Positions 20,961-31,440 of a stretch of DNA of 64,000 nt are shown piece after piece. The stretch is from Prorocentrum cordatum. Taxonomy: Eukaryota > Sar > Dinophyceae > Prorocentrales > Prorocentraceae. The stretch is from positions 172,275 to 236,274 of the forward strand of contig CAUYUJ010015752.1 of NCBI GenBank assembly GCA_963575745.1, given 5' to 3'. Each line of letters starts with the position of its first letter. Within the stretch, counting starts at the first letter, position 1. The notes under the pieces are model-generated. The model was given only the letters and a program-made list of their open reading frames with translations. It searched no databases and was not told the DNA's origin. The translations under genes were made by a program, and so were the position numbers.

Positions 20961-21650
20961 GTGCGGTGCAAAAGGGTATGGTTCAATGGGGCGGTATGGT
21001 GATTTTATGGTTGATGTGGTTCGCTTTGGAGCTGATGCATCATATTAAGATGTGCATGCGTTCGTGGTTGCAGTTGCTCTCGCACTGCAGTTCTGGCGCA
21101 TCCAAGCGATGGTGGCCAATTGGCCATTGATGGGATGCCTCTTTGCTTGCTCGGCTGTTTGGTTTTGCCTGTGTTTGTGCGCGCCCGGCGCGCAGCGTTG
21201 CCGTGTTACTGCCGACAACATGGTTCCACTAGATAAAACAACTTCTTCTCAGCTCTCTCATCCTTCTATCCCTGGCCTTAATCGTCCTATACAGGTCTGT
21301 CCTCATATTCGCCTCGCCGCCCTCCATCCCCACCCAACGTATGAGTTGATCCGCTGTCGTTTCGCTTTCCTTGCGGGTATGAGGTCGTTGCGCGCGCGGC
21401 GCTGTGCAGTTGGCAGCGGTACCCTTCTGAATTATGGTTGCAGTCGTCGGCGACGTCTTTTTGTCAATGGCTGCCGCGGTAGCATCGCACGGTGGCTGTC
21501 GTTTCGGCGATTGCGCATGTGTGTTGACAGGCTTTGTCGTTGCCGCGATTGCTATCATCAGTGGCCTACGACCCCCAGCGCGCAGCATTGGGTCTTGTCG
21601 AATTTTCTCTCGCTCGTGACCCCCCCCGCGCGCGGGCACGCATCCCCAGC
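20961..21650. other. No gene recognised
   Basis: A 205-codon plus-strand frame (21052-21669) covers this stretch but carries no recognisable domain, and its end runs into the diverged 90-bp satellite. Confidence 0.3.
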
Positions 21651-21654
21651 GCAG

Positions 21655-22135
21655 CGCTTGGTGGCCTGATTGGGAACTCCTTCGAAGGTGTCAGTGGTAG
21701 AACTCGCGCGCGGCCCACGACGGCGCTTCGTGGCCACATATGGAGCTCCACCGAAAGCAACAGCGGCAGATCTCGCATGCGCTCCCCTCGCCCAGCGCAT
21801 CGCTTCGAAGCAAAGCGAAGCGCCACCTAAGGTCCCAGTGGCGGAAACCGCATGCGCTTCCCCCGTTCAATGCAGCGCGTGGTGCACTGCGAGCTCCACC
21901 GAATGCCCCGGCGAGGGAATTCGAGTGCGTTTCCCGCGCCCGCCACGGTGGTTCATGGACCCATGGGGAGCCCCATCGAAGGCCCCGGTGTTAGAATTCG
22001 CTGCGGTTTCTCTATCCCGCGCATCGCTTCGTAGCCCCATGGGGCGTTCCACCGCGGGCCCCAGTGGCTGCGCTCGCGTTCGTGTATCTAACCACGTGCA
22101 ACGCCTCGCGGGCCCATGGGGACCCCGAGCTTTGA
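21655..22135. repeat. 90-bp satellite, highly diverged block
   Basis: Roughly five units of 85-90 bp retain the landmarks CTTCGTGGCCACATATGGAG, CTCCACCGAAAG, CCCATGGGGAGCCCCATCGA and CGCATGCGCT. Divergence is much greater than at 31-38 kb, which suggests an older block. Confidence 0.65.
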
Positions 22136-22375
22136 CGATGCCTTGTCGGCGGAGTTGCAGAAGTCACGCGGTCGGGTCTCTCGCCAGAGACTTCATTTGG
22201 AACGCAAGTTTTGGCGCCGCGGCCGCGCCCGTGATGAGATGCCGCCCATGGGGATCTGGATAGGCTCGTTCGCGCTTCTCCGGCGGTTCCTTGGCGGAGC
22301 TTCTCGTGGACACGAAGGCGCGTAGCGCGGTGGCCGCCTCTTCTGGCGATTCTGAGGTCCCAGGGGTCTGGCATT
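22136..22375. other. No gene recognised
   Basis: Short GC-rich spacer between the satellite and a minisatellite. Confidence 0.3.
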
Positions 22376-22690
22376 CAAATTTTGGAATTTCGAGTTCTTC
22401 GCGTTGAAATTTCGGAAGTTCTGGAATTTCGTGTTTCAAATTTCGGAATTTCCGTGCGTGTTTTTATATAAGGTATTATGTATGTATGTATGTATGTATG
22501 TATGTATGTATGTATGTATGTATGTATGTTTGTATATACATATATATATACAATTACTACAAATTTCTGAAATTCTGGAATTTCGTTTTTCAAATTTCGG
22601 AAAGTCCGGAATTTCGTTTTTCAAATTTCGGAAATTCCGGAATTTCGTTTTTCAAATTTCGGGGATTCCCGAAATTCGTTTTTGATAGTT
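22376..22690. repeat. CAAATTTCGGAAATTCCGG minisatellite flanking (TATG)n
   Basis: Units of about 32 bp built from TTTTTCAAATTTCGGAAATT and CCGGAATTTCG occupy 22376-22460 and 22560-22690. A (TATG)n array at about 22477-22530 sits between them. The words are nearly self-complementary (GGAATTTC/GAAATTCC). Confidence 0.85.
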
Positions 22691-24187
22691 CGGATTCTAA
22701 TAGGCGGAAGCATGTTATATTCATGCGCAGTTGCGTGCGATCGCAGCGTAGGCAGGCGCCGGCGGACGGGGGGTGCAGGGGGGACCTCGGTGGCGGAGGA
22801 GGCAGATAATGAAAGTGCGTCTGAGAGACCAGTCGGCGCTTTAGACAGCAGCGCGGCGAAGTCGCAAAATTTAATGCAGGGAAATTGCGGGGCGCGCCAA
22901 ACATGTCTCGCATTGTGCTTTTACAGGGCAGCGCAGCTCAGCGCATCTGTTGCGATGATTGTTTCGTGGGCGGGGGGTGGAGGTTGGGCGTTGAAGCAGA
23001 GGCCGCCCCACATCGCAGTTTGTGCATGGCGCCAGATTGAAATCGCCGCGGGCGCCGCTTTGACTTCCAGGGCCCTTTTCGGCGGACGTTTGAGCAACGT
23101 GCAGAATCCTATGTTTCCCCACGCCCTGCCCCCAATGCCTGCCCGGCCCATTCGCGCCCGCGTGCTGCGGGCCGCTATGCCGCAACGCCGCAATTCGCAT
23201 GTTCTTTTTCGCCTAGCCGGGCCGGCCCGAGGAAACGCCGATGCGACCGTTCGCGCTTCCCCGTGGAACTTCGCCGAAACATCCCGAGTAGTGACGCATG
23301 ACATTCCTTGCGTTGCGCCCCTTGGTCCAGTGGCCGACCGAGTGTAATTTTCTTTCGTGGGTCATGCAAGTCGTGGAGGGAGCGCGCGCGAGGTCAATGC
23401 TTGTCGCCGGGCTGCAAAGCAGGAGGGCGCATGTTGATGCGCCTGATTGTAAGCTCTACGCGGCCATGCGTTCTTGCGCTCGGCGTCGTGTCCAGTTCGC
23501 GATGGGGGGCGGACTCCCAGCGTCCGTTTCGCCCCCCGTGACAGAGTCTCGCGGCTCGGGCTTGCCGCGCGCGCCCACGCGCGCGGCGTGGCCGGGGGAA
23601 GGCAAATAGGAAGTAACGCTTCCTTTGGGAAGCGGTGGGGCAATTATGCGGGGGGCGGTGCAACAGGAAGGATCGGTAGAAGAGGGTCTTTCGCATTTTG
23701 ACGAGTCGGGGGGTGGTCATATTCGCAGGCCTTCTGGGGCACCGAGCGTTTCCCGCGATCCGACGCTGGGCTTGCGCGGGACACTTTCTCAACGCGATGA
23801 TTGCGTCAACCGTGCCAATGCTTCTGATGCGCGTTTGCGCGGCGCACTAGAGGTCCGCGTCCGTTTGTGCGTTGCCATCCGATCGTTTGTATGCCCCCTG
23901 CATTCATTCCAACCTTGCCGTGGCCCACTTGGAGCAGCGGTGCCGGCGTGGCTTTGGATGCGGCCGCGTGCGTCGCAGATGGCAACGCGGCGAAGTCGTC
24001 CATATCGTTGTTTCTATGGGCACGCAGGGCATCCACACCACGCCCCTTTACACCGCACCCCTCTCCATCTTCTAAACAGTCAGCCAGTCGCCCTCGTCGC
24101 GCACTCTGGGGCCACTCGATGACAGCAGGGGGCCACGCGCGAACCCCTGCCCCTTCTACCCCGCGATTTCTTAGGGGTGGGGTGGGG
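22691..24187. other. Unassigned region
   Basis: GC-rich sequence with several frames of 100-220 codons on both strands (for example plus 22682-23347). No domain, repeat or RNA gene recognised. Confidence 0.3.
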
Positions 24188-24223
24188 ATTCACTTCGCTC
24201 GTGGCCTCCCCAGCGAAGTGAAT
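24188..24223. repeat. Perfect 12-bp hairpin
   Basis: ATTCACTTCGCT at 24188-24199 is the exact reverse complement of AGCGAAGTGAAT at 24212-24223, with a 12-base loop. It lies just upstream of a GAT tract. Confidence 0.7.
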
Positions 24224-24243
24224 AACACCTCCCCGATAAGCAG

Positions 24244-24365
24244 AATCGTGGTGGTGATGATGAGGATGATAACGATGATGATGCTGCTGCTGATGATGAT
24301 GGCGAAGATGCTGATGATGCTGCTTATGCTGATGATGATGATGATGATGATGATGATGACGGTGG
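24244..24365. repeat. (GATGAT)n microsatellite
   Basis: GATGATGAGGATGATAACG grades into GATGATGATGAT and GGTGGTGGTGG. The preceding CACCTCCCCGATAAGCAGAATCGTGG resembles 25736-25762, next to the CAT tract at 25660-25735. Confidence 0.9.
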
Positions 24366-24445
24366 TGGTGGATCATGGTTATAGAGATATTATGCGACCG
24401 GTTTGGGGCGAGTGTCAAGCGGAACGATTGGGCTTTCGTTTTCTA

Positions 24446-24619
<174 letters not shown>

Positions 24620-24953
24620 TCTGCGCGGACTTGCGTTGCTCATGGGTGTCCCTGGTTCCGCGAGTGCGTCTCCCTATACGTCCCGTTTGTGGTGCACAGC
24701 GATAGCGTCTATACCCGTGGCTCGCAACGTCCAGGCAGCCCAGCGCATTCGCCCCAAATCGCAGAGCGCCTTGCAGCGAGGCGGATGGGGCGCACGGGCA
24801 ACATATGTGCAAAATGTCACGCAGGCCGCAGGTGAAGCGCCATGACACGGGACCGCGACATGCGAAGTCCATTCTCAGAAAGCCGCGGGTGTGCATTTCA
24901 ACCGCAGTGGCCGCAGCGAGCAGGACATCCTGAAGAAATCGTTCGCTATGTAA

Positions 24954-25510
24954 TCTTATGTCGCCGACGCTGGCCACGCGTTGAATTGCAAGGGCAGCTC
25001 CTGGAAGCAACGTTTTGAATTCACGTTACGGGTATGCAAAGGCGTCGGTTTCTGGTCTGCCGGAGTTTGGATTTACAGTCATCGTGGTCTGTCTCGTTTG
25101 CGTTCGACGCAAAACGACACCTTCCGAAAGTATCTTAGGTTGCACCGTGCTGTTTCTGAGACCGATGAACAGTATGCCAGGCGCCAGAACCGGGAGCTCC
25201 GCAGTCCCAAAGACGCGTTGTCCATCCCAGATCTAGACGTGGTTGCTGCCAGACGTACGTACAGGTACGCAGGCCACGTGGCTCGACAGATGGAGTGTGG
25301 CCCATGTCGTTTAGCCTCGCAAGTGCTGCAGTGGAACTGTCAGCGCGTTGGTCGTTAGAACGTCCGCAAAGCTCCCGACAGGCAGGGTTTTGCAAGATTC
25401 AGCCTTTGGAACAGGGAAGCCAGTTCACTAGATTCTATGACACGGTGAGCCGTGACTGGGCGGAAGTGGTTAGACGCAGGCGCGATTGGAAATCGCACGA
25501 GGACGCGTAG
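24954..25510 (+). pseudogene. LINE-type reverse transcriptase C-terminal tail, frameshifted
   Basis: The first frame runs to a TAG at 25356-25358. It has the layout of the region after the catalytic core in non-LTR retrotransposon reverse transcriptases: FWSAGVWIYSHRGLSRLRST (like LxGSExW ... LRxxQ), FRKYLRLHR, then RRTYRYAGHVARQ (like RRxRWAGHVAR) and LASQVLQWN. The expected next element, a Trp-containing stretch before DRxxWxxxED, is found in another frame as DTVSRDWAEVVRRRRDWKSH, ending in TAG at 25508-25510. This implies a frameshift near 25300-25360. A TAA at 24951-24953 precedes the open frame and no catalytic YxDD core lies upstream. It is a 5'-truncated, dead copy. Family assignment is from pattern memory only. 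Confidence 0.6.
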
Positions 25511-25627
25511 ATTCGGCATGTCTTGGGCAAAGCAGTCCAAACAGCATTATTTGGACTGGTCTGTTCCTTGACTTCTCAGTTCAACCAGCGTGAGGTGATG
25601 CTGGTGTTTCGACGCCCTCAGGGTGGT

Positions 25628-25735
25628 CAACAAGAGCAACAACAGCAGCAACAACAACACCACCGTCATCATCACCATCATCACCATCATCACCACCATC
25701 ATCACCACCATCATCATCATCACCATCGTCATCAC
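25628..25735. repeat. (CAA)n and (CAT/CAC)n microsatellite
   Basis: AACAGCAGCAACAACAAC passes into CATCATCACCATCATCACC. Confidence 0.95.
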
Positions 25736-25769
25736 ACCTCCCCCTGTAGAATCGTGGGGTGGTGAGGTA

Positions 25770-26190
25770 GGCTTCGCGCGTGGCCTCCTGGGCAGGCTGC
25801 CCCCGCGCGCGCGCGTCCAGCAGCTCCCAGGCCTCGCTCGCCGAGGCGGGCTGCGGCGCGCCCGCGGGCCGCCGGGGTGCCGCGCCCAGCGCCGCGCCGG
25901 CCTGGCCGCCCGCAGCTGCGATCAGGTCTTCGGAATTTCGGGGGGCCCCAAACGGCAGGGCCGCCTGCGATCCGGCCCGATGCGCTTCGATTCGCCGGCC
26001 GGGGCCGCGATTCGAGTTCGATGCGATCCGGCTCGATTCGCCGGCATCGGCCACAAGGCCAGCCGAAAGCGGGATGCGACGATTCGGTGCCGATCCGATT
26101 CGGGGCGCTTCGCTGGCGATTCGATCCGCTCTCGACCCGATCCGATTTCGCGATCCGATCCAGCGCAGACCTGAACGGTGTGGTGACCAT
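25770..26190. other. GC-rich sequence with dispersed GATTCG words
   Basis: CGATTCGCCGG, GCGATTCGA, CGATCCGAT and similar words recur between about 25970 and 26165 without a fixed period. No gene recognised on either strand. Confidence 0.4.
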
Positions 26191-26904
26191 GCCGCGCGGT
26201 GACTGGGTGGGTCTTCGAGGTCACCGCGCGGTCTTGGGACTCGGGTCGTTCTGCGAGGATGCCTCGGGCGACCGGGGCCTCCCAGGTCCCAAGGCCGTGT
26301 GGTGACGGAACGCACGGTGAATGGAATGTGACGTAATGGAATATAATGGATTGGAGTGGAATGGTAGAGACGCGCAGCGTCAATGAATCCCCTTCGACCC
26401 CCAGTCCGAGGACGAAGAAGAAAAACATGAACTCCCAACCTTCGAACTCTACACCCTGGGGGGCGCAAGTGTCGCCATGCATTGGCTTCGCACGTGTGAC
26501 GCAGGACGGGGGATTGGCAGGTCGACATAGATTAATCATGCAGGAGCCACCCAAAACTGCGCTGTCTGAGAAGAGACACGAGGAAACACACGACATGTAC
26601 CGTGCTGCCTGGCCAAGACATCCGAGCTGTAAAGACCACTGCGAACCGGGGGTTCCGCGCAGTTATGCAGCAAATTCCAGAGCCCAGATGAGAGTCAGCC
26701 GAATTGCCCGCACAAGAATCATTGTGTATACAACCCATTGTCATCAAAACGTTCTGCACGATGAACGGGAACTTGCGGATCACTTGACGCAAGCACACTG
26801 AGCCGTTCCGCAGGCCCACTGCGGCACTGTAGCTGACAATGCGCCACTGGGCCGCGACAACAATATGACGTGAGCCCAGGCCCGACACGCTCGCCCACTA
26901 CAGT
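26191..26904. other. Unassigned, possibly downstream remnant of the PPR pseudogene
   Basis: Includes a GGAATG/TAATGG patch near 26317-26362. The part adjacent to 26905 may contain further frameshifted repeats on the minus strand (TYHAVVTVV), but I cannot align them confidently. Confidence 0.3.
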
Positions 26905-27300
26905 CACTACAGCATGATAGGTGAAAGCGTGCCGAAAGGACCGCGTGTTGCACCAAGCACGTAGCTGCTCGTTGCCACCGCCCGCCTTTCTCGCACGTGC
27001 TGATCCAAGCTGTGTAGCGGACGGTGGGCAGCTCGCGCGACACCGTACCATGTCGCCTAGCAGCGGCCCCCCGCTGCTTCTGTCCGCCCGTCTAGCACTT
27101 GCAGATCTGAGCGATGTAGCTGATGAGGGTCGGGCCAGGCATCGGTTCCTGCATCGCTTTCGTCAACGGCCGTGCTTTCCGAATCTGCTCGCCGTTCTCG
27201 CACGCGCCGAAACCAGTTCAGCAGGATATGAGGTCATGACTCAGTGCCCAGAACCAAACAGCCTGCTGCCATTGCCCACCATTCTCGCACGTACCTCTCT
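26905..27300 (-). pseudogene. Pentatricopeptide repeat (PPR) pseudogene
   Basis: One minus-strand frame shows repeating units spaced 102-105 bp (34-35 codons) apart, starting at the Cys codons at 27202, 27097 and 26995 (read downward), with a shortened unit before them from 27289. The units begin CENGGQWQQA, CENGEQIRKA, a Cys followed by stop and TGGQKQRGA, and CEKGGRWQRA. Between them lie MQEPMPGPTLISYIAQICK and LPTVRYTAWIST, which fit the Pro-Asx-x-xx-SYNA link of plant-type and dinoflagellate PPR motifs. PPR proteins bind RNA, usually in organelles. This copy is dead: in-frame stops at 27218-27220 (TGA) and 27092-27094 (TAG), an 18-bp deletion in the first unit, and frame loss below about 26950. 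Confidence 0.75.
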
Positions 27301-27689
27301 CGCTGTACAGCGCCAAGCACACCCGCTGCACGCAGATGCCGAGTCCGACGCCCACGAAGAACACGAACAACACGAACGGCCAGAACGGCAAACACAACAC
27401 GACCCGGTATAGCGGCCCAAGGGAACACAATTTCATTCTGGTTCCAGCATGAAGTCGCCGCAAGGGGAATATTCCAAGTCGTCGAGAGTCTCGAAGAGAC
27501 GCAGATGGTTCCATTCTCTATCCAAGCGGTTCTCATCGATTTCGCCAACCCGACAAGCCTAGGCTCACTGGCCTTAGCGGCGCGGGTGCCACTCAAACGA
27601 CACGGTGAGGTTTCGAACGGCTGAGGGACTACCTGATAGAACCAAACCACAACGGAAATCCTCGAACCGCACGTGCTTGAGGGAGGAAC
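27301..27689. other. Unassigned spacer upstream of the PPR pseudogene
   Basis: Minus-strand frames include a hydrophobic stretch (LPFWPFVLFVFFVGVGLGIC, about 27390-27330) read through CACGAAGAACACGAACAAC-type sequence. This is probably compositional. No family assigned. Confidence 0.3.
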
Positions 27690-28497
27690 ACAAGAAGGAC
27701 AAGGAGGAGGCGGAGGAGGAGGAGGAGGAGGAGGAGGAGGAGGAGGAGGAGGAGGAGGAGGAGGAGGAGGAGGAGGAGGAGAGAGGGAGGAGGATGGGAG
27801 GAGGAGGAGGAGGAGGAGGAGGAGGAGGAGGAGAGGAAGGAGGAGGAGGAGCAGGGAGGGAGCAGGAAACAGGAGCAGGAGCAGGAGAGGAGGGGGAGGG
27901 GAGGAGGAGGATGAGGGAGGAGGGGGAGGGGGAGGGGAGGGGAGGGGGAGGGGAGGGGAGGGGGAGGGGGAAGGGGAGGGGGATGGGGAGGGGGAGGGGG
28001 GAGGGAAAGGCGGAGGGCGGAGGCGGAGGCGCAGGCGAGGAGGAGGAGGAGAAGGGAAGGAGGCAGGAAGAGGAGGAGGAGGAGGAGGAGGAGGAGGAGG
28101 AGGGGAGGAGGAGGAGAGGAGGAGGAGGAGGAGGAGGAAGAGGAGGAGGAGGCGGAGGCGGAGGCTGGACGGAGGCGGGAGGGGCAGCGGAGCGGAGGCG
28201 GAGCGGAGCGGAGGCGGAGGCGGAGAGGAGGAGGAGGAGGAGGAGGAGGAGGAGGAGGAGGAGGAGGAGGAGGAGAGGAGGAGGAGGAGGAGGAGGAGGA
28301 GGAGGAGGAGGAGGAGGAGGAGGAGGAGGAGGAGGACGGAGGGAGGAAGGAGGGAGGAGGAAGGAGGACGAGGAGGAGGAGGAAGGAGGAGGAGAGGAGG
28401 AGGAGGAGGAGGAGGAGGAGGAGGAGGAGGAGGGAGTAGAGGAGGAGGGGAGGGGAGGAGGAGGAGGAGGAGGAGGATGGAGAGGAGGAGGAGGAGG

Positions 28498-28563
<66 letters not shown>

Positions 28564-28627
28564 AGGAGGAGGAGGAGGATGAGGAGGAGGAGGAGGAGGA
28601 GGAGGAGGAGGAGGAGGAGGAGGAGGA
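27690..28627. repeat. (GGA)n polypurine tract
   Basis: Over 900 bp in which the plus strand is almost entirely purine. It is GGAGGAGGA with GGGGAGGGGA blocks (about 27890-28010), GGAGGC patches and a run of GGAGCA near 28498-28560. Capable of triplex (H-DNA) formation. Enormous Glu/Gly/Arg and Pro/Leu/Ser frames are artefacts. Confidence 0.95.
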
Positions 28628-29372
28628 ATAAGAAGAAGAAGAAGAAAAAAAAAAGAATAAGAAGAATACTAGTAATAATAAGAATAATAAGACTAATAAT
28701 AAGAATAATAATACGGAGAAGAAGAATAATAAGAAGACTACTAAGACGACTAATACGAAGAATAAGAAGAATAATAATACTAATAAGAAGAATAATACTG
28801 ATACGAAGAATACGAAGAAGAATAATCATAACAATAAGAATAATACTAATATTATTAGTAATAATAATACTACTAATAATACTACTAATAAGAATAATAA
28901 TAATAAGAATACTAAGAAGAATAATAAGACGAATAAGAATAATAATAATACGACTAATAATAATACGAATAATCAGACTAATACTAATAATAATAAGAAT
29001 AATAAGAAGAATAATAATAAGAAGAATAATAATAATAAGACACATAATGCTAAGAATAATAATACTAAGACTAAGAATAATAATAATAAGACGAATAAAA
29101 ATAAGAAGACGAAAACGAATAATAATAATAAGAAGACTAATAAGAATAATACTAATACTAATAATAATAATAAGAAGACGAAGAATAATCAGAAGAAGAA
29201 GAAGAAGACGAATAATAATAATAATAATAATAATAAGAATCATAAGAATAAGAAGAAGAATAAGAAGAATAATAAGAAGACTAAGAAGAAGAAGATGAAG
29301 AAGAAGAAGAATACGAATAATAAGAAGAATAATAATAAGAAGAAGAATAATAATAATATTAAGAATAAGAAA
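28628..29372. repeat. (AATAAG)n/(AATACT)n AT-rich triplet-based tract
   Basis: AATAAGAAGAATAATAAG with AATACTAATAAT and ACGAAG variants. An abrupt switch from GGA triplets to AAT/AAG triplets preserves the 3-bp register. Confidence 0.95.
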
Positions 29373-29872
29373 CAGAGGAGGAGGAGGAGGAGGAGGAGGA
29401 GGAGGAGGGAGGAAGGGGGGGGGGCGGGGAGGGGGAGGGGGGAGGGGGAGGACGGTGGGAGGGGGAAGGAGGGGGAGGGGGGGGAAAGAGGGGAGGAGGG
29501 GGAGGAGGGGGAGGAGGAGGAGGAGGAGGAGGAGGAGGAGGAGGAGAGGATGAGGAGGAGGAGGAGGAGGAGGAGAGGAGGGGAGGAGGAGGAGGAAGGC
29601 GGAGGCGGAGGCGGAGGCGGGCGGAGGCGGGAGGAGGAGGAGGAGGAGGCGAGGCGGGAGGCGGAGGCGGAGGCGGAGCGGAGGCGGAGGCGGAGGCGAA
29701 GGCGGAGGCGGAGGCGGAGGCGGAGGCGGAGGCGGAGGCGGAGGCGGAGGCGGAGGCGGAGGCGGAGGCGGAGGCGGAGGCGGAGGCGGAGGCGGAGGCG
29801 GAGGCGGAGGCGGAGGCGGAGGCGGAGGCGGAGGCGGAGGAGGAGGAGGAGGAGGAGGCGGAGGAGGAAGAA
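29373..29872. repeat. (GGA)n and (GGAGGC)n tract
   Basis: GGA triplets to about 29595, then a long regular GGAGGCGGAGGC hexamer array at about 29596-29850, nearly pure from 29690. Confidence 0.95.
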
Positions 29873-30697
29873 GAACAATAATAATAATAATCATAATAAT
29901 GATAATAATATCAATAATCATACTAATAATAATACTAATAATAATAATACTAATAATACTAATACTACTAACTATAATTATAATAATTATACAATTAATA
30001 AGAATAATAAGAATAATAAGAGTATTAATAATAATGCTAAGAATAATAAGAAGAAGAATAATATTAAGAATTCGAAGAATAAGAACATAATAATACTAAG
30101 ACGAATCATAAGACGAATAATAAGAATAATAAGAATAAGAATAATAAGAAGACGACGAACATGAATACTACTAATAATTATAATAATAATAATTATAATA
30201 ATAATAATAAGAATAATACTAATACTAATCATAAGAAGAATAATAATAGTACTACTAATAATAATAGCATAATAATACGAATAATAATACTAGTAATAAT
30301 GATAATGGTAATAATGATGAGCACAGTAATAATGATACTGATAATACTAATAATAATAATGAGAATACTAATACTGATAACAATAATAATGATAATACGC
30401 ATAATCATAATAATAATAATACTATTGAGCAAAAGGGTAATAATAATAAGAATAATAATAATAAGAATAATAATCGTACTACGCATAAGAAGAAGAATGC
30501 TACTAATAAGACTAAGAAGAATAATACGAATACGCAGACGATTAATAATACTAAGACGAAGAATAATAAGAAGAAGACGACGAATAATAAGACGAATAAG
30601 AATACTAATAATAAGAAGAATACTCAGACTAATACGAATAATACTAAGAATACTAAGAATAATAAGAGGAGGAGGAGGAGGAGGAGGAGGAGGAGGA
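29873..30697. repeat. (AAT/AAG)n tract ending in GGA at the gap
   Basis: AATAATAATCATAATAATG and AATACTAATAAT-type triplets run to about 30666, then a short GGA run reaches the assembly gap. The Ile- and Asn-rich frames are not genes. Confidence 0.95.
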
Positions 30698-30797
30698 NNN
30701 NNNNNNNNNNNNNNNNNNNNNNNNNNNNNNNNNNNNNNNNNNNNNNNNNNNNNNNNNNNNNNNNNNNNNNNNNNNNNNNNNNNNNNNNNNNNNNNNN
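30698..30797. other. Assembly gap (100 N)
   Basis: Exactly 100 N, the conventional size for a gap of unknown length. It follows a GGA microsatellite, a typical place for assembly to fail. Sequence on the two sides may not be adjacent in the genome. Confidence 0.99.
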
Positions 30798-31205
30798 TCT
30801 CTCACCGCGGTTGTTATCTGTGACGGTCGTCCAGGGCACAGCAGGCATGGCATATTCTCGACGCCAAAGGGGGGTGCGCAAGGGGTGGTCTTTCACCGCG
30901 GCCGCTATCCTTGTTGGTCGCCCATGGCGCAGCAGGCATGGCATATTCTCGACACCATAGGGGGTGCGCAGGGGGTGGTCTCTCACCGCGGCCGCTATCC
31001 GTGGCGGTCGCCCAGGCACAGCAGGCATGGCATATTCTCGACACCGTAGGGGGTGCGCAGGGGGTGGTCTCCCACCGCGGCCGCTATCCGTGACGGTCGT
31101 CCAGGGCACAGCAGGCATGGCATATTCTCGACACCATAAGGGGGTGCGCAGGGGGGGGTCTCTCACCGCGGCCGCTATCCGTGACGGTCGCTCAGGGCAC
31201 AGCGG
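30798..31205. repeat. Second satellite with 90-bp period
   Basis: Units start at about 30798, 30889, 30980, 31069 and 31160 with CTCACCGCGGCCGCTATCCG. They continue CAGCAGGCATGGCATATTCT, CGACACCATAGGGGGTGCGC. The period matches that of the neighbouring satellite, but the sequence does not. The first unit is cut by the gap, so the array may be longer. Confidence 0.9.
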
Positions 31206-31440
31206 TATCGGCGGGGCAACGGCCACCAGCATCATTCTCACATGCTTCTTTTCAGCCCTCATCACTCCAGCCATAATATAAGTATGTGGGGTTCCTCGGT
31301 AGCGTAATTTTGTTTTGTGTTTGTTCCCAACCATCCTGTGGTGTTTGGTCCTCGTTTTGAAGAGACGGTGCCCCGCGTCTCCTTCCTCCTTCCTCCTCCT
31401 CGGCCTCCCTCCTCCCCCTCCTCCTTGCGTTTCACCCGCC
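31206..31440. repeat. Array-end module, type B
   Basis: The part 31327-31464 (CCAACCATCCTGTGGTGTT, CTCGTTTTGAAGAGACGGT, pyrimidine run, GCGTTTCACCCGCCCAGTAC) is the reverse complement of 36480-36635, and partly of 38680-38735. The three sites mark ends of 90-bp satellite blocks. Confidence 0.75.

Noticed and set aside
27330-27395. Transmembrane helix upstream of the PPR pseudogene
   Set aside because: Hydrophobicity comes from minus-strand reading of GAACAC-type repetition; no start, no homologous context.
27234-29921. 895-codon minus-strand protein
   Set aside because: Apart from its last part it is Pro/Leu/Ile/Ser read through GGA and AAT/AAG microsatellites.
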